64,000 nucleotides of DNA from Variovorax sp. OK212 (GTDB taxonomy: Bacteria; Pseudomonadota; Gammaproteobacteria; Burkholderiales; Burkholderiaceae_C), in NCBI RefSeq assembly GCF_900112425.1, contig NZ_FOLP01000004.1:62001-126000 (forward strand). The letters are read 5' to 3'. The notes beneath the pieces are model-generated. The model was not told where the DNA came from and did no database searches. It worked only from the letters and a program-made list of their open reading frames with translations. Of the stretch, positions 53,843-62,608 are shown piece by piece. The position numbers and the translations under genes are program-made. Within the stretch, counting starts at the first letter, position 1. The number at the start of each line of letters is the position of its first letter.

Positions 53843-53864
53843 GGTCGCCGAGGTCGCCGAGGTG

Positions 53865-54356
53865 TCAGCCGGCGGCGGCCAGCGCGGCTTCCACGTCGCG
53901 CGTGAGCGAGGCGGGCGTGTCCAGCGGCGCGTAGCGCTTGAGCACCGTGCCGTCACGCCCGACCAGGAACTTGGTGAAGTTCCACTTGATGGCCGTGCTG
54001 CCCAGCAGGCCCGGCTTTTCCTTGGTGAGCCACTGGTACAGCGGCGCGGCGTTGCCGCCGTTGACGTCGATCTTCTCCATCATCGGAAAGCTCACGCCGT
54101 AGTTCTTGGTGCAGAAGGCGCCGATTTCCTCGTTGCTGCCCGGGTCCTGCGAGCCGAACTGGTTCGACGGAAAGCCCAGCACCGTGAGGCCCTGGCCGGC
54201 GTACTTCTCGTGCAGCGCCTCCAGCCCGGCGAACTGCGGCGTGAAGCCGCACTTGCTGGCCGTGTTCACGATCAGCAGCACCTGGCCCTTGAAGGCCGAG
54301 AGCTTCACCGGCTTGCCGTCGATCTGGTTGGCTTCGAAGTCGTAGACGGTGGTCAT
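53865..54356 (-). CDS. Glutathione peroxidase (BtuE-like)
   Basis: The 163-residue product is a cysteine-type glutathione peroxidase, reducing peroxides with thioredoxin or glutathione as donor. C36 in NTASKCGFTPQ replaces the selenocysteine of animal enzymes. The conserved Gln (FPSNQFGSQDPGSNEEI) and Trp-Asn (IKWNFTKFLV) of the active site are present. No signal peptide, so it is cytoplasmic. The ATG at 54356 fits family length exactly. It is 9 bases after the DMT exporter stop on the same strand, so they may share a transcript, but no functional link is evident. Confidence 0.95.
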   Translation of the reverse strand: MTTVYDFEANQIDGKPVKLSAFKGQVLLIVNTASKCGFTPQFAGLEALHEKYAGQGLTVLGFPSNQFGSQDPGSNEEIGAFCTKNYGVSFPMMEKIDVNGGNAAPLYQWLTKEKPGLLGSTAIKWNFTKFLVGRDGTVLKRYAPLDTPASLTRDVEAALAAAG

Positions 54357-54365
54357 GGGATGTCC

Positions 54366-55265
54366 TCAGTGAGCGGAAGTGGCGCTGGAGGCGCGATCAT
54401 CGCCGCGCACGGTCGTTCGCGCAAACGCCGACCACACCGCGCCCAGCACGATCAGCGCGCCGCCCACGAGGATGCGCGGGTCCATGGTGGCCGCGCCCAG
54501 CGCCACCGACGAGATGCTGGCGAACAGCACCTCCGACAGCATGATCACCGAGGTGGCGGCGGCCGCCAGCCGCGCCGCCCCGTACTGCAGGCACACATTG
54601 GCGATCACGAAGCCGGTGCCCAGCAGCGCGGCCCAGCCGAGCCAGCCCGGCGACGCGAGCATCGGCGAATCGATCGCGCCGATCGCGGTGCCGGTGAGCG
54701 CCGCGGTGCCCGCCAGGAAGGTGCAGCCGCAGAACATGGCCAGCGCGCGCGACTCGCCCGGCGCATGCCGCAGGTGGCGCAGCGCGATGTTGGTCACCGC
54801 GAAGCCGAAGCCCGCCGCCACGCCCAGCCAGTCGGGCAGGCTCGAGGGCACGGGCCAGTCGGTGCCCGGCGCCTTCAGCACCACCACCACGCCGGTGAGC
54901 GCCAGCGCCACGCGCGCCAGCGCGCCGCCCGACGGGCGCTCGCCCAGCAGCAGCCAGCCCAGCAGCACGCTCCACAGCGGCATCAGGTAGAACAGCAGCA
55001 CCACGCGCACCACGTCGCCCTGCGTCACGGCCCAGTTGAAACCCACGTTGGTGAAGCCGGCCGCCAAGCCCAGCACCACCAGCATCGGGTAGGCCGCGAA
55101 GCCCTTCCAGGCGTTGCGGCGCACCAGGCCCATCAGCACGGCAATGGCCAGGTAGATCAGGCAGGTGGTCCACAGCGGATGCAGGCCGTGGCTCGCGATC
55201 TGGCGGAACGGAAACCACGAGACGCCCCAGACGAAGGCGTTGAAGATCAGGGCGAGCGCGGGCAT
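54366..55265 (-). CDS. EamA/DMT-family transporter
   Basis: The 299-residue product has ten predicted transmembrane helices in two repeated EamA domains, opening with ALALIFNAFVWGVSWFPFRQIASHGLHPLWTT and containing a characteristic AWLG-like VSWF motif. Family members export amino acids or other metabolites, or are drug exporters; the substrate cannot be told. It starts at 55265 (Met) and is followed by glutathione peroxidase. It is separated from lplT by 73 bases on the same strand. A second EamA transporter occurs at 60397. Confidence 0.92.
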   Translation of the reverse strand: MPALALIFNAFVWGVSWFPFRQIASHGLHPLWTTCLIYLAIAVLMGLVRRNAWKGFAAYPMLVVLGLAAGFTNVGFNWAVTQGDVVRVVLLFYLMPLWSVLLGWLLLGERPSGGALARVALALTGVVVVLKAPGTDWPVPSSLPDWLGVAAGFGFAVTNIALRHLRHAPGESRALAMFCGCTFLAGTAALTGTAIGAIDSPMLASPGWLGWAALLGTGFVIANVCLQYGAARLAAAATSVIMLSEVLFASISSVALGAATMDPRILVGGALIVLGAVWSAFARTTVRGDDRASSATSAH

Positions 55266-55338
55266 GGGGGCGTTGGAAAAGGGTGGGGGCCGGACGCGGT
55301 GGAAGCGCCAGGCGTTTCACCAACGCGGGCGCGCGAGG

Positions 55339-56643
55339 TCAGTGATGCTTGTCGCTGCGGGCAATGGCCAGCAGGTGCTCGACCTCTTCAGGATACTTCT
55401 TCAGGTTGTTCTCGTGCCAGCGCTTGATGAGCCACATGCAGCCCGCCACCACCAGGCCGAAGGCGCTGATGGCGCCGTAGGCCGACAGGCCCAGGCCGGT
55501 GCACACGCTGTAGAAGCCGCCCAGCAGGAGAATGCAGGCCTGCTCGTTGAAGTTCTGCACGGCGATGGAGCGGCCGGCGCCCATCAGGTTGTGGCCGCGG
55601 TGCTGCAGCAGCGCATTCATCGGCACCACCAGGAAGCCGCCCAGGCCGCCCAGGATGATCAGGAACGGCACCGCCAGCCAGACGTTGCCGATGAAGTTCA
55701 TGCAGATCACCATCAGCCCCATCGCGATGCCCATGGGGATCACGCGGGTCGCCATGTCCAGGCGCATGCGCATCGACGCCACCACCGCGCCCACGGCCGT
55801 GCCGATGGTCACCACGCCGGTCAGCGCCGAGGCCTGGGTGGTGTTGTAGCCCAGCGCCAGCGAGGCCCAGGCCAGCACGATGTACTTGAGGTTGCCGCCC
55901 GCGCCCCAGAACAGCGTGGTGGTGGCCAGCGAGATCTGGCCGAGGCGGTCACGCCACAGGCGCGAGTTGCAGTGCCAGAAGTCGGGCAGCAGCGCGACCA
56001 TGTTGCGCACCATGCCGTGCTCGGGGTTGGAGCGCAGCGGGCGCATTTCCACGCCGGTGTGCGGGATGCGGGTGTTGAACCAGGCCGCCAGCACGTAGAC
56101 GAAGATCAGCACCGAGATCGCGGCTTCGGCCGGCGAGTCGATGCCGGTGTCGATGAACGGGAAGTCGAAGGCCAGCAGCTTGCTGGAAACGGCATGCCCC
56201 ACCAGCGAGCCGCCGAGCACGATGCCCAGCAGGATCGAGGCGATGGTCAGCCCCTCGATCCAGCCGTTGGCCTTCACCAGCTGGGAGGCCGGCAGCAGCT
56301 CGGTCAGGATGCCGTACTTGGCCGGCGAGTACGCCGCGGCGCCCAGCCCCACGATGGAATAGGACAGCAGCGGGTGCGAGCCGAACAGCATCATCAGGCA
56401 GCCGACCACCTTGATGGCATTGCTGATGAACATCACCTTGCCCTTGGGCAAGGCGTCGGCGAAGGCGCCTACCAGCGGCGCCAGCACCACATAGAAGACT
56501 GCGAAGATCGGCACCAGTGCGGCGCGCTGCCATTCGGGCGCGCCGGAACTTCGCATGAGGTCGACGGCAACAACGAAAAGCGCTTGGTCGGCCAGTGACG
56601 AAAAGAACTGGGCCGACATGATCGTGTAGAAACCGCGCTTCAT
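55339..56643 (-). CDS. lplT: Lysophospholipid transporter LplT
   Basis: LplT flips lysophospholipids across the inner membrane for re-acylation. The 434-residue MFS protein has twelve predicted transmembrane helices and the family opening GFYTIMSAQFFSSLADQALFVVAVDLM, with the conserved AAYSPAKYGILTELLPASQLVKANGWIEG near residue 110-140 and GGLGGFLVVPMNALLQHRG late in the sequence. In Enterobacteria lplT neighbours aas; here an acyltransferase is not adjacent. It is divergent from alr across 179 bases. Confidence 0.94.
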   Translation of the reverse strand: MKRGFYTIMSAQFFSSLADQALFVVAVDLMRSSGAPEWQRAALVPIFAVFYVVLAPLVGAFADALPKGKVMFISNAIKVVGCLMMLFGSHPLLSYSIVGLGAAAYSPAKYGILTELLPASQLVKANGWIEGLTIASILLGIVLGGSLVGHAVSSKLLAFDFPFIDTGIDSPAEAAISVLIFVYVLAAWFNTRIPHTGVEMRPLRSNPEHGMVRNMVALLPDFWHCNSRLWRDRLGQISLATTTLFWGAGGNLKYIVLAWASLALGYNTTQASALTGVVTIGTAVGAVVASMRMRLDMATRVIPMGIAMGLMVICMNFIGNVWLAVPFLIILGGLGGFLVVPMNALLQHRGHNLMGAGRSIAVQNFNEQACILLLGGFYSVCTGLGLSAYGAISAFGLVVAGCMWLIKRWHENNLKKYPEEVEHLLAIARSDKHH

Positions 56644-56822
56644 CGATGGGCTGGCTGGCCAGAGGGTCTGCTGGCGGTAGTGAAAAAGTGTCGCGTGGTG
56701 GGCGAATGGGCGGTTATAGCACGGGGGTGCGACGTCAAATTGGGCATCCCCACGGTGTTCGACCCCATTCCCGAAGATGCTAAAACGTGGTCTGCATTTT
56801 CCCCGAACCCTCGCTGAGCACC

Positions 56823-57923
56823 ATGCCGCGCCCCATTCTCGCCACCGTCCACACCGACGCCCTCCGCCACAACCTCGACCGGGTGCGCCGCTCGGCCCTC
56901 GACGCCCGTGTCTGGGCGGTCGTGAAAGCCAATGCCTATGGCCATGGCATCGAGCGGGTCTATGAGGGTCTGCGCGGCGCCGACGGCTTCGCGCTGCTCG
57001 ACCTGGCCGAGGCCGAGCGCGTGCGCGCCCTCGGCTGGCGCGGCCCGGTGCTGCTGCTGGAAGGCGTGTTCGATGCGCGCGACCTGGAGCTGTGCTCGCG
57101 GCTGGACCTGTGGCACACCGTGCACTGCGACGAGCAGATCGACATGCTCGCCGCCCACAAGACGCTCAAGCCGCAGCGCGTGTTCCTCAAGATGAACTCC
57201 GGCATGAACCGCCTGGGCTTCACGCCCGAGCGCTTCGGCTCCGCCTGGACCCGCCTGAACGCGCTGACGCAGGTCGACGAGATCTCGCTCATGACCCACT
57301 TCAGCGACGCCGACGGCACGCGCGGCATCGCCCACCAGGTCGAGGCCTTCGAGCGCGTCACGCGCGACCTGCCGGGCGAGCGCTCCATTGCCAACAGCGC
57401 CGCCACGCTGCGCCACGCCGACATCACACGCGGCGACTGGGTGCGCCCCGGCATCGTGCTGTACGGCAGCGCGCCCGATTTCCCCGAGCACGACGCGGCG
57501 CACTGGCAGCTGCAGCCGACCCAGACACTCGCGACCCAGCTCATCTCGGTGCAGACGCTGAAGGCCGGCGACACCATCGGCTACGGCTCCAGCTTCACCG
57601 CCGACGGCCCGCTCACCATCGGCGTTGCCGCGGTCGGCTATGCCGACGGCTATCCGCGCCACTGCACCACCGGCACGCCCGTGCTGGTGAACGGCGTGCG
57701 CACCCGCATGGTCGGGCGCGTGAGCATGGACATGATCACCGTCGACCTCACCGGCGTGCCCGACGCGAAGTTCGGCAGCGAGGTCACGCTGTGGGGCAAG
57801 TCCGCGAAGACCGGCGCGGTGCTGCCCATCGACGAGGTGGCGCGCGCGGCGGGCACCGTCGGCTACGAGCTCATGTGCGCCGTGGCGCAGCGCGTGCCGT
57901 TCGCGCCTGCCGACGTTGAATGA
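56823..57923 (+). CDS. alr: Alanine racemase
   Basis: Alanine racemase interconverts L- and D-alanine for peptidoglycan using pyridoxal phosphate. The 366-residue product carries the PLP-binding lysine K35 in [40 protein letters not shown], and the catalytic tyrosine region in DTIGYGSSF of the C-terminal barrel. Length and order are typical. The ATG at 56823 has only a weak upstream site; an upstream Met in the same frame (56787) is possible but gives an atypical N-terminus. Linkage to lplT is common in related bacteria. Alr versus DadX cannot be separated from sequence. Confidence 0.95.
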   Translation: MPRPILATVHTDALRHNLDRVRRSALDARVWAVVKANAYGHGIERVYEGLRGADGFALLDLAEAERVRALGWRGPVLLLEGVFDARDLELCSRLDLWHTVHCDEQIDMLAAHKTLKPQRVFLKMNSGMNRLGFTPERFGSAWTRLNALTQVDEISLMTHFSDADGTRGIAHQVEAFERVTRDLPGERSIANSAATLRHADITRGDWVRPGIVLYGSAPDFPEHDAAHWQLQPTQTLATQLISVQTLKAGDTIGYGSSFTADGPLTIGVAAVGYADGYPRHCTTGTPVLVNGVRTRMVGRVSMDMITVDLTGVPDAKFGSEVTLWGKSAKTGAVLPIDEVARAAGTVGYELMCAVAQRVPFAPADVE

Positions 57924-57951
57924 CGGTGAATGACGGGCGACTGACCGGCGA

Positions 57952-58734
57952 ATGAAGGTCCTCTCCAACTGGCGCTCCGTGCGCCTTTGGGAAACGCAGG
58001 TCGAGCGCGACCTGCACCGCAACTACAGCCTGCGCACGCACGGCATCCTGATCGGCAGCTTCACGCTGCTGCTGATGTGGTGCGTGTCGGCGCTGCAGAT
58101 GCACCTGCTGCACGTCGACTCGCTGGCGGTGCGCTACTTCCTCACGCTGGGCGTGGGCTACCTGGGCTACCTGCTGGTGCTGCGCTGGTGGGCCAAGCGG
58201 CTGGTCGAGGGGCGCGAGCTGAACGCCGACCTCGACGCGCCCGACATGGACTTCGGCAGTGGGCGGAGCGGTGGCGGCTCGCACAGCCACGTGAACTCCG
58301 GTGAAAGCAGCGGCGGGGGGGGCAGTGGTGGCAGTGGTGGCGGGGAGGGCGGCAGCGGCCTGACCGACGTCGCCAGCGGCGCGCTCGACGTGGCGGGCGC
58401 CGCCGACGAAGGCGCGGTCATCGTCGTGCCGGTGGTCGCCATCTTCCTGCTCTGCACGGCCGTGGTGCTGGGCGCGGGCTCGCTGGTGCTGCTGTACTTC
58501 AGTTGGGACGCGCTGCTGGCGGTGGCGATCGAGGTGGCGTTCTCGTACGTGTCGGCGCGCGCCGCGGTGCGCGTGGCGCGCGAAGGCTGGCTCATGGCGG
58601 CGGTGCGGCTCACCTGGAAGCCGCTGCTGGGCGCGGTGGTCTGCGCGGTGGCGCTGGGCGCGCTGCTCGACCACTTCATGCCGCAGGTCCACTCGCTGCC
58701 CGAGGCGGTGCGCGTGCTGCTGAAGACGCACTGA
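57952..58734 (+). CDS. Predicted membrane protein, function unknown
   Basis: The 260-residue product has two N-terminal transmembrane helices (about 30-60 and 62-85), a Gly/Ser-rich linker of about 45 residues (roughly 100-145, including runs of Gly), and a C-terminal membrane part with two or three helices (about 160-240). The linker is encoded by GGT/GGC-rich DNA around 58270-58345. It lies 28 bases after alr and 16 bases before the next gene, so an alr operon with these two is possible. I do not recognise the family; the structure resembles a small tethering membrane protein. Confidence 0.7.
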   Translation: MKVLSNWRSVRLWETQVERDLHRNYSLRTHGILIGSFTLLLMWCVSALQMHLLHVDSLAVRYFLTLGVGYLGYLLVLRWWAKRLVEGRELNADLDAPDMDFGSGRSGGGSHSHVNSGESSGGGGSGGSGGGEGGSGLTDVASGALDVAGAADEGAVIVVPVVAIFLLCTAVVLGAGSLVLLYFSWDALLAVAIEVAFSYVSARAAVRVAREGWLMAAVRLTWKPLLGAVVCAVALGALLDHFMPQVHSLPEAVRVLLKTH

Positions 58735-58750
58735 AGGGGCCACGCGCAGC

Positions 58751-59368
58751 ATGTCGGGCGACGCGAAGAAATACCTGCAGGCGCTGGGCGCCGAACTCGC
58801 CGAGGCCCTCGGGCCCGGCTACCGCTTCTACAAGTCCGCGCTCGAACTGCGCGCGGCCACCGAAGCGGGCGAGAACCTCGTCACCCTGGGCGGCGCGATG
58901 CGCCACTCGCCCTTTGTCGACGTCGCCTTTCACTTCGGCTGCAGCTACGGCGCCGCGAAGGCCGTGGCGAAGCAGCTCGGGTTGCAGGCCGGCCCGCACA
59001 TCGTGCAGTACTCGCTGAACCGCGCGTCCATGAAGAACCTGCCGATGCCCGGGCCGGGCCGCGGCAGCTGGAGCGTCCACATCGGCACGCCGCCCGACGC
59101 CACCCTGGTGTCCGAGATGGCCACCGCGGTCCGCGGCATGGCCGTGCCCTTCTTCGAGCGCTTCGCGGGCATGGCGGCCGCCAGGGACGCGGTGGCCGGC
59201 GACGACAGCTGGTGCCTGGGCGGCAAGATGCAGTGGCGCAATGTGCTGGCGCTCGACGTCGCACTGGGCGAGCTCGATCACTTCAGGGCGTGGGCCGCGC
59301 GGCTCGACAAGCGCAACGCGCAGGAAGCCAACGACCTGCTGCTGCGCGCCGAAGCCCTGCGCGGCTGA
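58751..59368 (+). CDS. Conserved hypothetical soluble protein
   Basis: The 205-residue product has no signal peptide or transmembrane helix and a mixed alpha/beta pattern: KKYLQALGAELAEALGPGYRFYKSALELRA, then FHFGCSYGAAKAVAKQL and WSVHIGTPPDATLVSEM. The C-terminal quarter is helical and charged. I do not recognise a named family or catalytic motif. It starts 16 bases after the membrane protein gene, with a modest GGGGCC-type leader, and ends 6 bases from the convergent LysR gene. A role tied to the neighbour is only a guess. Confidence 0.72.
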   Translation: MSGDAKKYLQALGAELAEALGPGYRFYKSALELRAATEAGENLVTLGGAMRHSPFVDVAFHFGCSYGAAKAVAKQLGLQAGPHIVQYSLNRASMKNLPMPGPGRGSWSVHIGTPPDATLVSEMATAVRGMAVPFFERFAGMAAARDAVAGDDSWCLGGKMQWRNVLALDVALGELDHFRAWAARLDKRNAQEANDLLLRAEALRG

Positions 59369-59374
59369 ACGGCT

Positions 59375-60292
59375 TCAGCCGCCCGCCAGCGCCTCGCGCA
59401 GGTGGTCGACCAGCACCCGGCACTTGGGCGCGGTGAAGCGGTTCGGCGGGTACAGGATGTACGCATGCCCGTGGTAGTTGCCCTGGAACGCCCAGCCGGC
59501 CAGCACGCGCACCACCTCGCCCGCATCGAGCGCCTCGCGCGCCATGAACGCCGGCACGCAGGCCACGCCCAGGTCGGCCAGCGCGGCTTCGAGCCGCACC
59601 TCGCTGTGGTTGGAGATGTAGCGCCCGCGCACGATGACCTCGGCGTCAGGCTCCCCGTCCTTGCGAAACCGCCAGTGGTTGTCGCGCTCGTGCTCGCCGA
59701 GCGACAGGCAGCTGTGCGCCAGCAGGTCGTCCGGGTGCGCGATGGCCGCGTGCCGTGCCAGGTAGCGCGGCGTCGCGCACAGGATGTGCTCCACCGCCAT
59801 CAGCGGGCGCGCCACCAGCCCTTCGGGCGGCTCGGTGGTCAGCCGCACCACCAGGTCGACGCCCTCGCGGATCGGGTCGACGTCGCGGTCGCTCACGATG
59901 AGCTGCACGTCCACCTCCGGGTAGCGCTGCAGGAACACCAGGATGTGCGGGTGCAGCACGCGCCGCGCGAAGGCTTTCGGCGCGCTGATGCGCACCAGCC
60001 CGCCGGGCCGGCTGGCGAACTGCGGGCCGACGTCCATCGCGCCCTGCGCCGCCAGCACCAGTTCGCGGCAGCGCGCAAAGGCCTCGGTGCCGGCCTCTGT
60101 CAGGCGCAGCTGGCGCGTGGTGCGTTGCAGCAGCTGCACGCCGATTTCCTTTTCGAGCCGCTTCACCTGCCGGCTCGCGGCCGACGGCGTCATGCCCAGC
60201 AGGTCGGCCGCGGCCGAGAAGCTGCCCAGTTCGGCGACCCGCACGAAGGTCACCATCTCCGGCAGCACTTTGAGAAATGAATTCGTTCCCAC
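59375..60292 (-). CDS. LysR-family transcriptional regulator
   Basis: The regulator has a LysR winged helix (MVTFVRVAELGSFSAAADLLGMTPSAASRQVKRLEKEIGVQLL) and an effector-binding domain with RISAPKAFARRVLHPHILVFLQRYPEVDVQL. GTG 60292 gives 305 residues with a normal LysR N-terminus; ATG codons at 60364 and 60406 would add unusual leaders, and the internal Met of MVTF is slightly late. It is divergent from the DMT exporter gene at 60397 across about 100 bases, the classical arrangement of a LysR regulator and its target. The inducer is unknown. Confidence 0.88.
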   Translation of the reverse strand: MGTNSFLKVLPEMVTFVRVAELGSFSAAADLLGMTPSAASRQVKRLEKEIGVQLLQRTTRQLRLTEAGTEAFARCRELVLAAQGAMDVGPQFASRPGGLVRISAPKAFARRVLHPHILVFLQRYPEVDVQLIVSDRDVDPIREGVDLVVRLTTEPPEGLVARPLMAVEHILCATPRYLARHAAIAHPDDLLAHSCLSLGEHERDNHWRFRKDGEPDAEVIVRGRYISNHSEVRLEAALADLGVACVPAFMAREALDAGEVVRVLAGWAFQGNYHGHAYILYPPNRFTAPKCRVLVDHLREALAGG

Positions 60293-60396
60293 GGCGCAAT
60301 AGTCCTGTTCCGGCCGACGGCTGTTCGGCCCGGGTGATGCCCCGAACAATCCGGCCTTCTTCATGGGTTCTTCGTTGTTGGGAAGCGGGCGACAGT

Positions 60397-61356
60397 ATGG
60401 CGTCAAGAAAATGGGCCGGCATCGGCGGGGCCGAACTCATGCTGCTGCTGGTGGCGGCTGTGTGGGGCGGCAGCTATGCCGTGGCCAAGCAGGCGACGCA
60501 GCAGCTGCCGGTGCTGGAGTTCATCGCGCTGCGCTTCGGGCTGACCTTCGTGGTGCTGCTGCCGGCGCTCGGGCCGCTGTTCGGCGCGCGCAACGCCGGG
60601 CGGCGCCAGGGCCTGGCGGTGGGCGGCCTGCTGGGCGCCAACCTGCTGGCCATCTTCGTGTGCGAGACCTTCGGCGTGTCGCTCACCAGCGCCAGCAACG
60701 CCGCCTTCCTCATCAGCCTGTGCGTCGCGTTCACGCCCTTCGTCGAATGGTGGCTGCTGCGGCAGCGCCCGGCGCGGCGCATGTTCTGGGCGGCGGGCCT
60801 GTCGGCGCTGGGCGCGGCGATGCTTTCAGCGACCTCGCCAGCCGAGATGTCGGTGGGCTGGGGCGACGGGTTGATGGTGATCGCGGCGTTCCTGCGCGCC
60901 GTCATGGTCTGCCTCACGCGCCGGCTGGCCGGCCGGCACACGCTGCCGGCGCTGACGCTCACGGCCGTGCAGGCGGGCGTGATGGCGCTGGGCGCGGCGC
61001 TGGTCTCGCTGGTGGCTTCGCCCGCGCAGGGCGCATGGCACCTGCCGCCGGCCACCGCCTCGTTCTGGTGGGGCATGGCCTACCTGGTGCTGCTGTGCAC
61101 CGTGTTCGCCTTCTTCGCGCAGAACCATGCCGCCTCGCGCACCAGCCCGAGCCGGGTGTCGCTGCTGATGGGCAGCGAGCCGGTGTTCGGCGCGCTGATC
61201 GCGGTGTACGGCTTCGGCGAGCGCGTCGGGCCGTGGGGCTGGGCGGGCGGCTTGCTGATCGTGGCGTCCGCGTGGTGGGTCACGCTGCCGCCGCGCGAAC
61301 GATCGACGAAGAATCCGGGCGCCCCGCGCATGGATCGCGAAGCCCGCGCTCCCTAG
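60397..61356 (+). CDS. EamA/DMT-family exporter divergent from LysR
   Basis: The 319-residue product has ten predicted transmembrane helices in two EamA repeats, beginning GGAELMLLLVAAVWGGSYAVAKQATQQLPVLEFIALRF. The ATG at 60397 was preferred because it gives the standard opening; an upstream extension from 60277 would be Arg-rich and out of family. A GGGAAG site precedes it. It is divergent from a LysR regulator, so inducible export of an amino acid or toxic metabolite is likely. The serine hydrolase gene starts 9 bases after its stop and is probably co-transcribed. Confidence 0.92.
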   Translation: MASRKWAGIGGAELMLLLVAAVWGGSYAVAKQATQQLPVLEFIALRFGLTFVVLLPALGPLFGARNAGRRQGLAVGGLLGANLLAIFVCETFGVSLTSASNAAFLISLCVAFTPFVEWWLLRQRPARRMFWAAGLSALGAAMLSATSPAEMSVGWGDGLMVIAAFLRAVMVCLTRRLAGRHTLPALTLTAVQAGVMALGAALVSLVASPAQGAWHLPPATASFWWGMAYLVLLCTVFAFFAQNHAASRTSPSRVSLLMGSEPVFGALIAVYGFGERVGPWGWAGGLLIVASAWWVTLPPRERSTKNPGAPRMDREARAP

Positions 61357-61365
61357 ACTAGGGGC

Positions 61366-62502
61366 ATGGACCAATCTACCGACGCAGAACTTCCCGCCGC
61401 GAACCACGGCAACTGGCGCAGCCGGCCGCACAGCACCTGGGCCTTCCAGCATGTGCGCGAGATCGTGCCCGTGGCCGACATCGCCAACGACCCGGCCCGC
61501 GCCACGCCATTCCCCACCGAGCCCGCCGAGCCCGCCGCGCTTGATCTGGCCGAGTTCCACCAGCTCACCCGCACCGACGGCTTCGTCGTCATGCACAAGG
61601 GCCGCGTCGTGCACGAGTTCTACGACAGCGGCATGACGGCGCACACGCCGCACATCCTCATGTCGGCGACCAAGTCCGTCGTGGGGCTGGTGGCCGGCAC
61701 GCTGCATGGCGCGGGCCTGCTCGACGTGGCGGCGCCGGTGTCCGACATCGTGCCGGAGCTCGCGCGCACCGCCTTCGAAGGCGCCACCGTGCAGCAGCTG
61801 CTCGACATGCGCACCGGCGTGGTCATGGACGCGCAGGCGCTCGAGGCCTACCGCCTGTCCACCGGCTGGGACCCGGCGCCGCCCGGCGGCTCGCAGTCGG
61901 ACCTGCGCACCTTCTTCGAGACCACCACGGCCATGCACGCGCCGCACGGCGGGCCGTTCAAGTACACCTCGGCCAACACCGACCTGCTCGGCCTCGTCAT
62001 GGAGCGCGCCGCGGGCCAGCCGTTCGCCACGCTGGCCAGCGAGCGCCTGTGGGCCCCGCTGGGCGCCGAAGACGCCGCCTGCATCACCGTCGACCCGAAG
62101 GGCGCCGCCCGCTGCACCGGCGGCCTGTGCGCCACCGCGCGCGACCTCGCGCGCGTGGGCTGGATGGTGGCGCAGGGCGGGCGCGGCGCCGACGGCCGCG
62201 CCGTGGTGCCCGCGGACTGGATCGACGACACGTGGCACGGCGGCGATGCCGAGGCCTGGCGCCAGGGCGAGTTCGCCGCCGGCTTCGCGGGCATGCGCAT
62301 GCGCTACCGCAACGGCTGGTACGTGGTCGACGACGCGCCGGGCATGCTGTTCGCCATGGGCATCCACGGGCAGCACCTGTTCGTCGACCCGCGCAACGAA
62401 CTGGTCATTGCCAAGCTGTCGTCGCAGAACCAGCCGATCGATGCGATCGCCACGGCACGCACGCTGCGGGCCGTGGGGGCGATCCGGCGCGCGCTGGCCT
62501 GA
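61366..62502 (+). CDS. Beta-lactamase-fold serine hydrolase
   Basis: The 378-residue product belongs to the class C beta-lactamase/penicillin-binding-fold hydrolases (EstB-like esterases and 6-aminohexanoate dimer hydrolase relatives). The catalytic S100-x-x-K103 motif is in LMSATKSVVG, and the tyrosine of the second motif is in KYTSANTDLLGLVMERAAG. No signal peptide is present, so a cytoplasmic esterase or amidase is more likely than a secreted beta-lactamase. It lies 9 bases after the DMT exporter and may act on the same compound. The substrate is not evident. Confidence 0.9.
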   Translation: MDQSTDAELPAANHGNWRSRPHSTWAFQHVREIVPVADIANDPARATPFPTEPAEPAALDLAEFHQLTRTDGFVVMHKGRVVHEFYDSGMTAHTPHILMSATKSVVGLVAGTLHGAGLLDVAAPVSDIVPELARTAFEGATVQQLLDMRTGVVMDAQALEAYRLSTGWDPAPPGGSQSDLRTFFETTTAMHAPHGGPFKYTSANTDLLGLVMERAAGQPFATLASERLWAPLGAEDAACITVDPKGAARCTGGLCATARDLARVGWMVAQGGRGADGRAVVPADWIDDTWHGGDAEAWRQGEFAAGFAGMRMRYRNGWYVVDDAPGMLFAMGIHGQHLFVDPRNELVIAKLSSQNQPIDAIATARTLRAVGAIRRALA

Positions 62503-62540
62503 CGCGCGCTTGCGGCGCGGGTGAGCAGGCGGCCCCGCCC

Positions 62541-62575
62541 GGTGCGGTGCGGTGCGGTGCGGTGCGGTGCGGTGC
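62541..62575. repeat. (GGTGC)7 tandem repeat upstream of a secreted protein gene
   Basis: Seven exact copies of the pentamer GGTGC run from 62541 to 62575, ending 33 bases before the ATG at 62609 and in the intergenic leader after the serine hydrolase gene. A 5-base unit is not a multiple of three, but the tract is non-coding, so slippage would change leader length or promoter spacing rather than a reading frame. A ribosome binding site (CGGAGG) lies separately just before the ATG. Confidence 0.9.
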
Positions 62576-62608
62576 GGAGACAATCCGCGCCGGAGGAATT
62601 CCGTTCAC

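Noticed and set aside
61366..62502. Beta-lactamase resistance gene
   Set aside because: It has the SxxK motif but no signal peptide, and it resembles esterase/amidase relatives rather than AmpC.
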